From positions 310,001 to 374,000 of the forward strand of contig NZ_JADCJY010000002.1 in NCBI RefSeq assembly GCF_014982715.1: a stretch of DNA of 64,000 nt. The letters are read 5' to 3'. Below are positions 1-7,835 of the stretch, in pieces; within the stretch, counting starts at the first letter, position 1; each line of letters opens with the position of its first letter. This DNA is from Gallalistipes aquisgranensis (GTDB lineage Bacteria; Bacteroidota; Bacteroidia; Bacteroidales; Rikenellaceae). The notes beneath the pieces are model-generated. The model was not told the origin of the DNA and ran no database searches. It saw only the letters and a program-made list of their open reading frames with translations. The position numbers and the translations under genes are program-made.

Positions 1-2424
1 CCGAAGCGCCACCAGAGCATGGCATTTCACTCTCACGGATTCCTCATCCAGCGAATCGAACTGCAGGATACGTTCGGAGAGCAAAATCTGCATCCGGTAG
101 TCATCCGCAGCCACGATCCGTTCACGCCAACGGGAGAGAAGAGCGATCATGGCATCGGAATAAGCCGCCTTGAAACCGTCCAGCCAGTCGTACGACTGGT
201 CGGGCAGGAGCTGCCCCCGGGCCGCCAGTTCCAGCAACGGAGCGGAAAGCGGACCATCCTCCCGGCTCCCGGCCAGACAATGCATGGCATACAGATAGTC
301 GCAATAGGAGTCCCCGTGGAGGAGTATCTTCCAGCAGCCGTTGTCCGACGCGATTTCGAAATTCCCGACCCCTTCAAGAAGCAACCGGATTTTCCGGATA
401 TTGACACTGCGGTTATTCTGGGAACTCTCCTCGGATTTGTCAGGCCACAGGCTTTCCCGCAGCCGGGCGTTCGAAATTCCCTTTCCGTCCGCCGTATAAA
501 GTACGATCAGCGAAAGCAACCGTTTCATCATCGGAGTGAATTCGCCGGAAATATCCTCTCCCTGACGGTCCGTCACCCGGAATCCGCCCAACAGATGAAT
601 ACCCGTCGGAAGCGGACAGGACTGGACCGCAGGTTCCTGCAAAGACTGTCCTTGCACATAAGGAACGGGGCCGGGGGCACGGACCGTTTCTTCCCTTCTT
701 CCGAAAATCCGCCGGCGGACCGCCCAACACGCCGCTCCGCCGGCCGCAGCGGCACATCCGACCAGCACCCATATCCACGTACGACCTGCCTCTTCCTGCG
801 GCAACGCCTCCAAAAGAGGCAAGTCGATCGAATAGAGATTCGCCTCATAGGAGCGGTCGGCGATCCGATGCATCGTCACGGCGAACAGCCGCTGTCCTAC
901 CGTGTCGCACAACAGCGTGGCATCCGAATGCACGTCATGAAAGACAAAGGGTATCGTATCCCCGAGAGAGACGGTCTCCCCGTCCGCCAGGCCGATCCGT
1001 TTCAACTGCAGCCGGGACACGAACCGGCCGGGATCGAAAAAAAGGGCGTATGCCTCTTTCCCTTCCGGTCCGACGATCAGCCGGGAAGCCGCCACCTCGG
1101 AGGAGGTCTTCGAAGGAAGATCCCAGCATTTGCGAACGGAATAGTCCCGCAGATCCATAGCATACAGATCACGGAAAACCTGTGTTCCATACTCCTGGAA
1201 CCCTTTCTCGTTCCCCATGCCTCCGTAGATGTAGACCATCGTATCGGCAATTCCCACCGCACTCAGATACCGGGGAGGAATCATTCCCGAAAGCGAATCG
1301 GTCTGCACCTCTCCTCGTGAAGTGATACGATTCATCACGGAGAGATACCGGTGATATCCGTACCCGAAAAGTTGAATCAGGGAGGTATCGACAGGGGAAA
1401 AGAAGCTGTTGTGGTGCTGGCAACCCGACTCCATCGCCTTCCGCAGGGGCACCGACCAACGCCCGGCCGAGAAATCGAACCGGGAGATTCCTTCCGGCAA
1501 CGCACCTTCGAAATCGTACAGAAGTAAATCCCCCTTCACGGGATCGCAGACGAACTGATTGGCCATATTTTCCACCGGGAGCCCAGGCGAAAAGGGAAAA
1601 TCCGTCTGTTTCCGGGTCAGCAGATCGAAACGCCGAACCACATCTTTCGAAACGAACAGAACGGCTCTTTCGTCCCGCTCAGGCACGATGAAAGTTTTCG
1701 AACCGAAAGCCGCCTTCCCGATCCTTTTCCACCGCATATGGTCGAACACCTGCCAATAAGGACGGATTACGGATGCGGACATACCTCCTTCGAGGGACTC
1801 GACGACACCCCTGCGATCGGGCACATCCAACGGCCAGGAGTAGGAAACCTCTTCGGGCGAAAAACCGACAGTCAGATTCCGCAGAACGAAAGGAGCCACA
1901 TCGGTCGTGGAAAATCCCGTCAGATCGACGGCACCGAAACAGATGTTCACCTCTCGGCCGGAAGGCAATGGCAGAGACTCTCCCATGCCGAGGCCGTTGA
2001 CAGTCACGGCAAAGACATCCCCTTCAGCACGGATTTCGAGCAGGAGACGGTTCCAGCTATCCAGTTTTTCCCGCAGCGCGTCAATATTTCCCAGCAAACG
2101 GTTGTCGCCGATCAGACACAACTCCGGAATTCCGTTGAAAGGATTGCTCAACAACAGGTCCACACTAGTCTCACCACCCAGAACAATCCGGCATACATAC
2201 CCGAAATGTTCCGTCTCCCCGCGTATTTTCAGATCGAACCCGACGGAAAGATAGTCCCGGAAACGAAGTGTACGGCCATCCCCCGGAATGGTCAGCACGG
2301 TCCTCTCGTCCTTGTTCTTTTCGTAAGCATGGAACGAAAGACCGTATCTGCCTTCCGGACGGGGCGTTTGACCGTGAACAGACAATCCGAAGAAAAACAG
2401 GATTATGGCGACTGAATATCTCAT
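1..2424 (-). CDS. Membrane-anchored beta-propeller sensor with cytoplasmic SARP/OmpR-like winged helix (3' end off window)
   Basis: The reading frame is open from the ATG at 2424 to base 1, giving 808 residues; the C-terminus lies outside the window. A signal peptide covers about residues 1-19. A jelly-roll-like segment follows (about 40-170), then a Kelch/galactose-oxidase-like propeller (about 200-540) containing the blade motif VYIYGGMG. One membrane helix lies near residues 548-568. The cytoplasmic part has a winged-helix segment (about 610-690) with the SARP-like pattern LLGGFRV...LRESLWPDK...VNIRKIRLLL, and a helical stretch resembling a BTAD domain follows. The layout suggests a one-component membrane regulator that reads a periplasmic signal and binds DNA directly. 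The ligand and targets cannot be told from the sequence. A TAnnTTTG promoter lies 32 bases upstream. Family assignment is by motif only. Confidence 0.75.
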   Translation of the reverse strand, partial: MRYSVAIILFFFGLSVHGQTPRPEGRYGLSFHAYEKNKDERTVLTIPGDGRTLRFRDYLSVGFDLKIRGETEHFGYVCRIVLGGETSVDLLLSNPFNGIPELCLIGDNRLLGNIDALREKLDSWNRLLLEIRAEGDVFAVTVNGLGMGESLPLPSGREVNICFGAVDLTGFSTTDVAPFVLRNLTVGFSPEEVSYSWPLDVPDRRGVVESLEGGMSASVIRPYWQVFDHMRWKRIGKAAFGSKTFIVPERDERAVLFVSKDVVRRFDLLTRKQTDFPFSPGLPVENMANQFVCDPVKGDLLLYDFEGALPEGISRFDFSAGRWSVPLRKAMESGCQHHNSFFSPVDTSLIQLFGYGYHRYLSVMNRITSRGEVQTDSLSGMIPPRYLSAVGIADTMVYIYGGMGNEKGFQEYGTQVFRDLYAMDLRDYSVRKCWDLPSKTSSEVAASRLIVGPEGKEAYALFFDPGRFVSRLQLKRIGLADGETVSLGDTIPFVFHDVHSDATLLCDTVGQRLFAVTMHRIADRSYEANLYSIDLPLLEALPQEEAGRTWIWVLVGCAAAAGGAACWAVRRRIFGRREETVRAPGPVPYVQGQSLQEPAVQSCPLPTGIHLLGGFRVTDRQGEDISGEFTPMMKRLLSLIVLYTADGKGISNARLRESLWPDKSEESSQNNRSVNIRKIRLLLEGVGNFEIASDNGCWKILLHGDSYCDYLYAMHCLAGSREDGPLSAPLLELAARGQLLPDQSYDWLDGFKAAYSDAMIALLSRWRERIVAADDYRMQILLSERILQFDSLDEESVRVKCHALVALR

Positions 2425-2455
2425 TCGATTAGACGACCGGCGTTTTGCTATGATA

Positions 2456-2463
2456 CAAATATA
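2456..2463 (-). promoter_or_regulatory. -7 element TATATTTG of the sensor gene
   Basis: On the minus strand this reads TATATTTG, a perfect match to the Bacteroidota TAnnTTTG motif. It lies 32 bases before the ATG at 2424, which supports that start and a leader of about 25 bases. Confidence 0.6.
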
Positions 2464-2617
2464 GTCATTCTCCCACGATTCCGCAACAGAGATCGCCCGC
2501 ATCGTCATCTTTCCGCACCATCCTGCACCCCGGACCGAACAGCCTGCCACTCCTGCCAAACCGACCCGAAACGGATAAAACCACTTTTCCGTACCTGCCG
2601 GCACGAACGAAAACAAC

Positions 2618-2651
2618 ACGGGGACGTGACCCCAATACGTCCCGTCCCCGT
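2618..2651 (-). terminator. Probable intrinsic terminator of the DJ-1/PfpI gene
   Basis: The 9-bp arms ACGGGGACG and CGTCCCCGT flank a 16-base loop. On the minus strand the stem is followed by the T-rich stretch GTTGTTTTCG. It sits 20 bases past the stop codon of the DJ-1-like gene. The rest of the gap between 2425 and 2670 shows only the sensor promoter. Confidence 0.55.
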
Positions 2652-2670
2652 CCTTCAATCGGCAGGCCGA

Positions 2671-3201
2671 TTATTTTTTCAACTCTTCGACCAGTTTCGG
2701 CATCATCGTCCAAATCGTATGTTCCTGTTTGGCCGTATAGAAATTGCCGTCTATTTCCGAATCGGCATCCGTAGCGATCCCCTTTTTGACGGCGGCTTTC
2801 GCCAACGGATGCACGGCCACCCTCTTTCCCCCGGAAACCCCGGCGAAATCGAACATCAGGGCGGCAGCGCAATGACCCGCCATAATCTTGCCCTTTTCAC
2901 CGAAAGTCCGGAGCACCTCCATCAGATCCACGTTGTAACTCTCCGTCGCATGGTCCGCGAAAACCGGCACGGCATCGCCGCAGGAGAAGACCAAGGCGTC
3001 GAATTCGTCCTCGCGTCCCTTCAGGTCGGAGATTACCGCATCGGCCTCGAGAACGACTCCCGAATTCGTTTTGATCCTGCGGTCGTCCGCCACCGCAAAC
3101 ACGGTATAAGGAATACCGTTTTCATAAAATGTCTCCAGATACTGGAACAGTCCCATCCCGTTCACGGGATTCACGGCCAGAACGGCCACTTTCTTCGCCA
3201 T
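2671..3201 (-). CDS. DJ-1/PfpI family protein
   Basis: This is a 176-residue single-domain member of the DJ-1/PfpI/ThiJ superfamily of the cytosol. The N-terminal strand AKKVAVLAVNPVNG and the nucleophile-elbow region GKIMAGHCAAAL are visible; Cys111 aligns with the reactive cysteine of the family (PfpI pattern GKPVAAICHGP). Relatives act as glyoxalases, deglycases or stress-protective chaperones, and the exact activity here is unknown. The ATG at 3201 is chosen because it follows an A-rich leader and begins the conserved first strand; an upstream in-frame codon at 3276 lies beyond the promoter. The gene is divergent from an HxlR-type regulator, which suggests control by thiol or electrophile stress. 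Confidence 0.85.
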   Translation of the reverse strand: MAKKVAVLAVNPVNGMGLFQYLETFYENGIPYTVFAVADDRRIKTNSGVVLEADAVISDLKGREDEFDALVFSCGDAVPVFADHATESYNVDLMEVLRTFGEKGKIMAGHCAAALMFDFAGVSGGKRVAVHPLAKAAVKKGIATDADSEIDGNFYTAKQEHTIWTMMPKLVEELKK

Positions 3202-3255
3202 AATTCGATTTTTTTTAAGAATGAAACATCGGTTATTTTCAGTAAGTTCATTACT

Positions 3256-3277
3256 TTTGCATACAAATATATGCAAA
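3256..3277. promoter_or_regulatory. Palindromic operator centred on the DJ-1 gene promoter
   Basis: The perfect 8-bp arms TTTGCATA and TATGCAAA are separated by six bases. On the minus strand positions 3264-3271 read TATATTTG, a perfect -7 element of the DJ-1-like gene, so the promoter element lies in the middle of the palindrome. A protein bound here would block polymerase. The neighbouring divergent HxlR regulator is the obvious candidate ligand. Confidence 0.7.
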
Positions 3278-3316
3278 GCCGGGTCATTTCACAAGAAGGC
3301 ACCTGATCATAAGATA

Positions 3317-3332
3317 GTTACCCGTGTGTAAC
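3317..3332. promoter_or_regulatory. Second small inverted repeat before the HxlR gene
   Basis: The arms GTTAC and GTAAC flank six bases. The repeat lies 38 bases before the regulator start and next to CCTTTG, a weak -7-like sequence. It could serve autoregulation, but five-base arms arise by chance fairly often. Confidence 0.3.
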
Positions 3333-3369
3333 CTTTGCTGTAAATCAACCCGGAGCGAACGGAAGAACG

Positions 3370-3771
3370 ATGAAAAATTTTCATGCCGAAAAGAACTGCC
3401 CGGTCCGGAACATCCTATGTCGGCTGGGCGACAAATGGTCGATTCTCGTCCTGATCACCCTGCACGCCAACGGGACCCTGCGATTCGGACAGATACAGAA
3501 AGCGATCGGCGATATTTCCCAACGCATGCTCACCGTCACCCTCCGCTCGCTGGAAACGGACGGCATGATCGAGCGCAAGGTATATGCCGAAATTCCCCCG
3601 CGGGTAGAGTACTGCCTGACCGGACGGGGATGCAGCCTGCTGCCGCACATATACGGATTGGTGGAGTGGGCCCAAGCCAACATGGAGAGTATCCTGGCCG
3701 GCAGAAAAGGGCACGGCACGGCCGACCCGGCCGCCGGAATCGGCACAACTATCTCACCAAAAGACGATTAA
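3370..3771 (+). CDS. HxlR family winged-helix transcriptional regulator
   Basis: The protein has 133 residues and carries the full HxlR pattern: CPVRNILCRLGDKWSILVL at the N-terminus, RFGQIQKAI, ISQRMLTVTLRSLETDGMIERK, and PPRVEYCLTGRG before the dimerisation helix. A conserved N-terminal cysteine (CPV) is typical of the redox- or aldehyde-sensing branch, such as HypR and YodB; there is a second cysteine eight residues on. It is divergent from the DJ-1-like gene, and the intergenic palindrome over that promoter suggests that the protein represses it. The C-terminal tail after residue 115 is poorly conserved and Gly/Ala-rich. Confidence 0.9.
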   Translation: MKNFHAEKNCPVRNILCRLGDKWSILVLITLHANGTLRFGQIQKAIGDISQRMLTVTLRSLETDGMIERKVYAEIPPRVEYCLTGRGCSLLPHIYGLVEWAQANMESILAGRKGHGTADPAAGIGTTISPKDD

Positions 3772-3799
3772 AAAATTTCGGCACAAAAAGTGCAGGAAT

Positions 3800-3855
3800 A
3801 GTATATAAATACAGTATTATGTATTGCATAGTATTAAATAAAATCCATATATTTG
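3800..3855 (+). promoter_or_regulatory. Promoter region of the PspC-PadR operon with AGTAT repeats
   Basis: The -7 element TATATTTG is at 3848-3855, with TTG at 3824-3826 as a possible -33 element. Upstream the AT-rich stretch holds AGTAT three times (3800, 3813, 3830), an AGTATTA pair 17 bases apart, and GTAT-ATAA-ATAC at 3801-3812. PadR proteins bind such short AT-rich dyads, so this is the likely autoregulatory operator of the PadR gene in this operon. Confidence 0.5.
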
Positions 3856-3883
3856 CATTGCAAAACACATAAAGAACCGGACC

Positions 3884-4420
3884 ATGAAAAAAACACTGAA
3901 CGTAAATATCGGAGGCATGGCCTTCACGGTGGACGAGGACGCCTACCACGCCCTCGACCGTTATCTGGAAGATGTCCGATCCCGGCAGGAGGACAACGAT
4001 CCCGGTGAGGTGACCGCCGACATCGAATCGCGGATCGCGGAGCTATTCTCCGAACGAATCACCCACCGCAGCCAGGTGGTGAACATCGACATGGCCCGGT
4101 ACGCGATGGAGGTGATCGGACGGCCCGACACGTTCGGGGAGCGGAAAACCGCGCCGGACGGCCGCAGTGCCTTCGCCGGCAGGGAGACGCCGCCCCCCTA
4201 CGACGAACCCCGCAAACTCTACCGGTCGAGACGCGACCGCATCATCGGCGGCGTATGCGGCGGAATCGCCCGCTACTTCGACGTGGACGTCACCCTGGTG
4301 CGCGTCCTCTTCGCAGTGCTTTTCTTCACCTCGGTGAGCCTCTGGATCTACATCATCCTCTGGATCGTCATCCCGCAGGCCCCGGAAAACGCGGCTTCCG
4401 CCAAATACGACCGGGCATGA
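3884..4420 (+). CDS. PspC domain membrane protein
   Basis: The protein has 178 residues. An N-terminal cytoplasmic segment (1-75) resembles that of the larger paralogue two genes on (VNIGGMAFTVDEDAYHALDRYL against ISISGIAFFFDGEAYLELKAYL). After a linker the PspC domain starts at about residue 108 (LYRSRRDRIIGGVCGGIARYFD) and ends in one or two membrane helices (VRVLFAVLFFTSVSLWIYIILWIVIP). PspC proteins take part in envelope-stress sensing. It is the first gene of a tightly packed operon; its stop overlaps the start of the PadR gene by four bases (ATGA), implying translational coupling. Confidence 0.88.
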   Translation: MKKTLNVNIGGMAFTVDEDAYHALDRYLEDVRSRQEDNDPGEVTADIESRIAELFSERITHRSQVVNIDMARYAMEVIGRPDTFGERKTAPDGRSAFAGRETPPPYDEPRKLYRSRRDRIIGGVCGGIARYFDVDVTLVRVLFAVLFFTSVSLWIYIILWIVIPQAPENAASAKYDRA

Positions 4421-4761
4421 ACGTGGACAACATACAGGCACAGATGCGCAAGGGGATTCTGGAATACTGTCTCCTTTCGATCCTCTCCCGTCAGGACGCC
4501 TACGCTTCGGAGATCATTTCGGAGTTGAAAAACGCCCGGATGATCGTGGTCGAAGGAACGCTGTATCCCATCCTGACCCGGCTGAAAAACCAGGAACTGC
4601 TCTCCTACCGGTGGGAAGAGTCGCCGCAGGGTCCCCCCCGCAAATACTACACGATCACGAGCCGGGGAAGGGAGGCGCTCGCCCTGCTCGACGCGGCGTG
4701 GGAAGAATTAATAGGCCAGATCGGGGCCATCCGCAACGGACAATCGAACACTGAATTATGA
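4417..4761 (+). CDS. PadR family transcriptional regulator
   Basis: This is a 114-residue short PadR protein: a winged helix (QMRKGILEYCLLSILSRQDAYASEIISEL, then VVEGTLYPILTRLKNQELLSYRWEES, then PPRKYYTITSRGREALALL) with only a short C-terminal dimerisation helix. It shares ATGA overlaps with the PspC genes on both sides, so all three are translated together. Small PadR proteins usually repress their own operon until a membrane-active compound or envelope stress relieves repression. The AT-rich dyads before the first PspC gene are candidate sites. Confidence 0.92.
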   Translation: MNVDNIQAQMRKGILEYCLLSILSRQDAYASEIISELKNARMIVVEGTLYPILTRLKNQELLSYRWEESPQGPPRKYYTITSRGREALALLDAAWEELIGQIGAIRNGQSNTEL

Positions 4762-5936
4762 AAGAGACCGTACAGATCAGCATCTCCGGCATCGCCTTCT
4801 TCTTCGACGGGGAGGCCTATCTCGAATTGAAAGCCTATCTCGACAGGCTGGAAAAGGGTTACCGCAACGACCCCGACGGCGCCGAGATCGTCGCCGACAT
4901 CGAAGCCCGGATCGCCGAGATCATCCTCGGCAAACAGGAACCGGACCGGATCGTGGACCCCGCACTCGTCAGGGAGATCATCGGCCGGATGGGTTTTCCC
5001 GAAGGTACGGAACTTGAGGAGGAGAGTCCCGCCGTCCCGAAAAGCGTGCGGGAAAAATTCTCCCGCCGCCTCTACCGGAACCCCGACGGGGCACGTCTGG
5101 GCGGTGTCTGCAACGGCATCGCCACCTTCCTGGGCATCGACCCCGTGTGGGTACGCCTGGCGGTCTTCTCCCCGCTGGTCCTGCTGATCTTCACGGCCAC
5201 GCTGGGACTGGGATTTCTCTCCGGACTGCTGTTCACCGTACAGGCGGCACTGCTCGCCCTCTACCTCCTGCTCTGGTTCGCCGTTCCCACGGCCCGCACC
5301 CCGCGCCAACGGCTCGAAATGCGCGGGGAGCGGATCACGGCATCCTCCATCGAAAAGAGTTTCCGTGAGGAGTTTTCCTCTCTCTCGGCCGATACGCCCC
5401 GCAACCGGAAAACAGCCACCGTCTGGGCCGAAGTGGTCTGGGTCATGGGGCGGATCGCTCTCTTCGGCATCAAAGCCCTTTCTTTGATATTCAGTCTTTT
5501 TCTGATCGCGGCGGCACTCTCCCTGATCATCGGGTTTGTCGTGCTGCTCACCTCCTGGGACCGGATACCCAACCTCGCCGAAACGTTCAGCGCCTTCCAG
5601 GGAATATCGCCCGGACTGTTTCTGGCCCTCTGCGTGCTCATCGTCCTGTTGCCGGTTCTGCTGCTGCTCTACCTGCTGCTGCGGCTGGTGTTCGATCTCC
5701 CCACCGGCCGGGGAGTTCTGGCGGGTATCTTCGGACTGTGGATCATCGTTACGGTCTTCGTCTGCTTCATGGCCGTCCGGAACTCCGAAGCCCTGAGTTC
5801 GAATGCGGAACGCCGTACCCGGAACGAACTTCCAACGGTACGGGACGAGCAATCTCCCGTCCTGCCAGACAGTTCCTCCGCGGAACGGACCGCCGCACCC
5901 GATTCCCTTTCCTCCGATTCGCTCCGAACCCTTTAA
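4758..5936 (+). CDS. Large PspC domain membrane protein
   Basis: The protein has 392 residues. The N-terminal segment (1-95) repeats the fold of the first PspC protein (ADIEARIAEIILGK against ADIESRIAELFSER). The PspC domain lies near residues 100-185 (LYRNPDGARLGGVCNGIATFLG) with long hydrophobic helices. Three further helices occupy about 235-345. The hydrophilic tail is Ser/Arg/Glu-rich. Bacteroidota often pair such a protein with a PadR regulator. It starts inside the PadR stop codon (ATGA) and is followed 15 bases later by a small membrane protein, so it belongs to the same operon. The role in envelope stress is inferred from the family. Confidence 0.88.
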   Translation: MKETVQISISGIAFFFDGEAYLELKAYLDRLEKGYRNDPDGAEIVADIEARIAEIILGKQEPDRIVDPALVREIIGRMGFPEGTELEEESPAVPKSVREKFSRRLYRNPDGARLGGVCNGIATFLGIDPVWVRLAVFSPLVLLIFTATLGLGFLSGLLFTVQAALLALYLLLWFAVPTARTPRQRLEMRGERITASSIEKSFREEFSSLSADTPRNRKTATVWAEVVWVMGRIALFGIKALSLIFSLFLIAAALSLIIGFVVLLTSWDRIPNLAETFSAFQGISPGLFLALCVLIVLLPVLLLLYLLLRLVFDLPTGRGVLAGIFGLWIIVTVFVCFMAVRNSEALSSNAERRTRNELPTVRDEQSPVLPDSSSAERTAAPDSLSSDSLRTL

Positions 5937-5951
5937 ATCCCACGAAACATC

Positions 5952-6302
5952 ATGGAAATCATTCATCCCGAAAACAAAAACAGGAAACCCGTCGCGGAAG
6001 CGCGCAACATTTACATCGGCCTTCTGCTGATCGTCATCGGAGCGGTCTGGATGCTCTACAATTTCGGCCGGATAGACTACCGTCTGTTCGATGCGCTCTT
6101 TTCATGGCAGATGCTCACGATCGTACTGGGCGGTTACCTGCTCACCCTGCGCCGCTGGGCGGCCGGAAGCGTGATCGTCGCCCTGGGAGTCGTCTTCGCG
6201 CTGAGCGACTTTTTCGGCCTCCGCATTCCGCTCGACAAGGTCGCCCTGCCGCTGATCGTGATCGCCATCGGGCTGATTTTCCTCTTTTCCAAAAAAAGAT
6301 AG
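5952..6302 (+). CDS. Small membrane protein, LiaF/DUF5668-type transmembrane region
   Basis: The protein has 116 residues: a basic 20-residue N-terminus and then four hydrophobic helices with the pattern YIGLLLIVIGAVWMLYNFG, MLTIVLGGYLLTL, SVIVALGVVFALSDFF and LPLIVIAIGLIFLF. This matches the membrane part of LiaI/LiaF-like proteins (DUF5668), which accompany PspC proteins in cell-envelope stress modules. No extracytoplasmic domain follows. It is the last gene of the PspC-PadR operon, 15 bases after the previous stop. Confidence 0.8.
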   Translation: MEIIHPENKNRKPVAEARNIYIGLLLIVIGAVWMLYNFGRIDYRLFDALFSWQMLTIVLGGYLLTLRRWAAGSVIVALGVVFALSDFFGLRIPLDKVALPLIVIAIGLIFLFSKKR

Positions 6303-6352
6303 GGAAGGGAGAGACAAAATCGGTGTTATCAAAAATATTCGCGAATTATTGC

Positions 6353-6360
6353 TAAATTTG
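6353..6360 (+). promoter_or_regulatory. -7 element TAAATTTG of pfkA
   Basis: This is a perfect TAnnTTTG match 27 bases before the pfkA ATG. A purine-rich AGGAGA lies at about 6377-6382, a clearer ribosome binding site than most genes here have. Confidence 0.6.
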
Positions 6361-6386
6361 CGGCGGTATTTTTAATAGGAGAAAAT

Positions 6387-7367
6387 ATGGCAGAGATTAA
6401 ATGCGTGGGCATCCTGACCTCCGGGGGCGACGCTCCCGCGATGAACGCAGCGATCCGCGCCGTGACGCGTGCGGCGATCTACAACGGATTCGAAGTGAAA
6501 GGCATCATGCGCGGATACCGCGGTCTGATCACGGGTGAGATTTTCCCGATGAAGACCCAGAACGTCAGCAATATCATCCAGCAGGGAGGCACCATCCTCA
6601 AGACCGCCCGGTGCAAGGAGTTCACCACGCCCGAAGGACGCCAGATCGCCTACGACACCATGCAGAAAGAAGGGATCGACGCGCTGGTGGTAATCGGCGG
6701 CGACGGTTCGCTGACCGGAGCCCGTATCTTCGCATCGGAATACAACATCCCGATCGTGGGACTGCCCGGCACCATCGACAACGACCTGTACGGCACCGAC
6801 ACGACCATCGGATACGATACGGCCCTCAATACCATCATGGAGGCCACGGACAAGATCCGCGACACGGCCTCTTCCCATGAACGTCTCTTCTTCATCGAGG
6901 TGATGGGGCGCAACGCCGGTTTCCTCGCCCTGAACGGAGCCATCGCCACGGGAGCCGAGGCGGCCATCATCCCGGAGATCGCCACGGAGGTCGACCAGTT
7001 GGCCGAACTGATCCAGAACGGTTTCCGCAAGTCGAAAAACAGCAGTATCGTGCTGGTAGCCGAAAGCGAGCTCACGGGCGGCGCGATGGGACTGGCCGAA
7101 CGCGTGAAAAACGAATATCCCCAGTACGACGTACGCGTCACCATCCTGGGCCACATCCAACGGGGAGGTTCTCCCACGGCGAGCGACCGGATTCTGGCCA
7201 GCCGGATGGGCGAAGCGGCCATCAACGCCCTGCTGGAGGGTCAGCGCAACATCATGGTCGGCATCCAGAACGACGAACTCGTCTACGTGCCGTTCACCAA
7301 GGCCATCCGCAACGACAAGCCGATCAACCGCGACCTGCTCAATACGATCAAGATCCTCTCGATCTGA
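6387..7367 (+). CDS. pfkA: ATP-dependent 6-phosphofructokinase
   Basis: The protein has 326 residues, the normal length of the bacterial enzyme. It phosphorylates fructose 6-phosphate in glycolysis. The visible motifs are the nucleotide loop [25 protein letters not shown] (glycine after the Asp, as in ATP users rather than GGDD of PPi users), the catalytic PGTIDND, the substrate motif MGRNAGFLA, and [16 protein letters not shown]. It is a single gene with its own promoter and a strong terminator just after the stop. Confidence 0.96.
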   Translation: MAEIKCVGILTSGGDAPAMNAAIRAVTRAAIYNGFEVKGIMRGYRGLITGEIFPMKTQNVSNIIQQGGTILKTARCKEFTTPEGRQIAYDTMQKEGIDALVVIGGDGSLTGARIFASEYNIPIVGLPGTIDNDLYGTDTTIGYDTALNTIMEATDKIRDTASSHERLFFIEVMGRNAGFLALNGAIATGAEAAIIPEIATEVDQLAELIQNGFRKSKNSSIVLVAESELTGGAMGLAERVKNEYPQYDVRVTILGHIQRGGSPTASDRILASRMGEAAINALLEGQRNIMVGIQNDELVYVPFTKAIRNDKPINRDLLNTIKILSI

Positions 7368-7389
7368 CGGCACGGCGATCCGAGAAAAA

Positions 7390-7422
7390 GGGGAGGCCCG
7401 GAGTGATACTCCGGGCCTCCCC
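7390..7422. terminator. Strong bidirectional terminator after pfkA
   Basis: A perfect 15-bp stem (GGGGAGGCCCGGAGT and its complement) closes a 3-base loop. It is preceded by AAAAA and followed by TTTTT, so it could stop transcription on both strands. Confidence 0.9.
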
Positions 7423-7450
7423 TTTTTCTCCCCCCGGCTCCGTTTCCCGG

Positions 7451-7482
7451 TTTGCGGTTCCGCGATTAATTTTATAGCTTTG
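7451..7482 (+). promoter_or_regulatory. Promoter of the first hybrid regulator
   Basis: TTTG at 7451-7454 and TAGCTTTG at 7475-7482 are separated by 20 bases, the standard Bacteroidota -33/-7 arrangement. It is the only good promoter I see between the pfkA terminator and the regulator. Confidence 0.6.
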
Positions 7483-7835
7483 CAACCCCGAAAAAACGAA
7501 TTCTTTCACTATATTTATACCCGACCGGACTTCCATTCCATGACACCGTATACCCGCACATTTCCCTGTACGCGCCTCTTTCCCGGGGCGCACGAAGGCA
7601 GCGTGCGGACAGGAACGGGCCCTTGCCGTCAAGGGTCAGCCAGAAAGGAGCGGCTCCGCCGGAGTATCCCCCGCCCATCTATTTTATTACAGGTACAGCC
7701 AATAAACCGGGGCGAAAAAACGTTATTCTACCGGAATCATCCGGGAACTTCCCGATCCGGCACGGGTCTGTCCGCCCAACTGCAGACGAAAACAGCCAGA
7801 TTCGATCAGGTAATCGACCCCAATCTGCAGATGCG
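7483..7835 (+). other. Long untranslated leader of the hybrid regulator gene
   Basis: About 345 bases lie between the proposed start of transcription and the ATG at 7836. I see no convincing gene: the frames open here continue only as non-conserved, arginine- and proline-rich peptides. One small hairpin (CCCTTG-CCGT-CAAGGG, 7620-7635) is visible. I recognise no known riboswitch. Confidence 0.4.

Noticed and set aside
4647-5966. A 439-codon frame opposite the large PspC gene
   Set aside because: It is low-complexity (Gln/Glu/Gly/Arg), has no family resemblance, and lies exactly over a well-supported gene.
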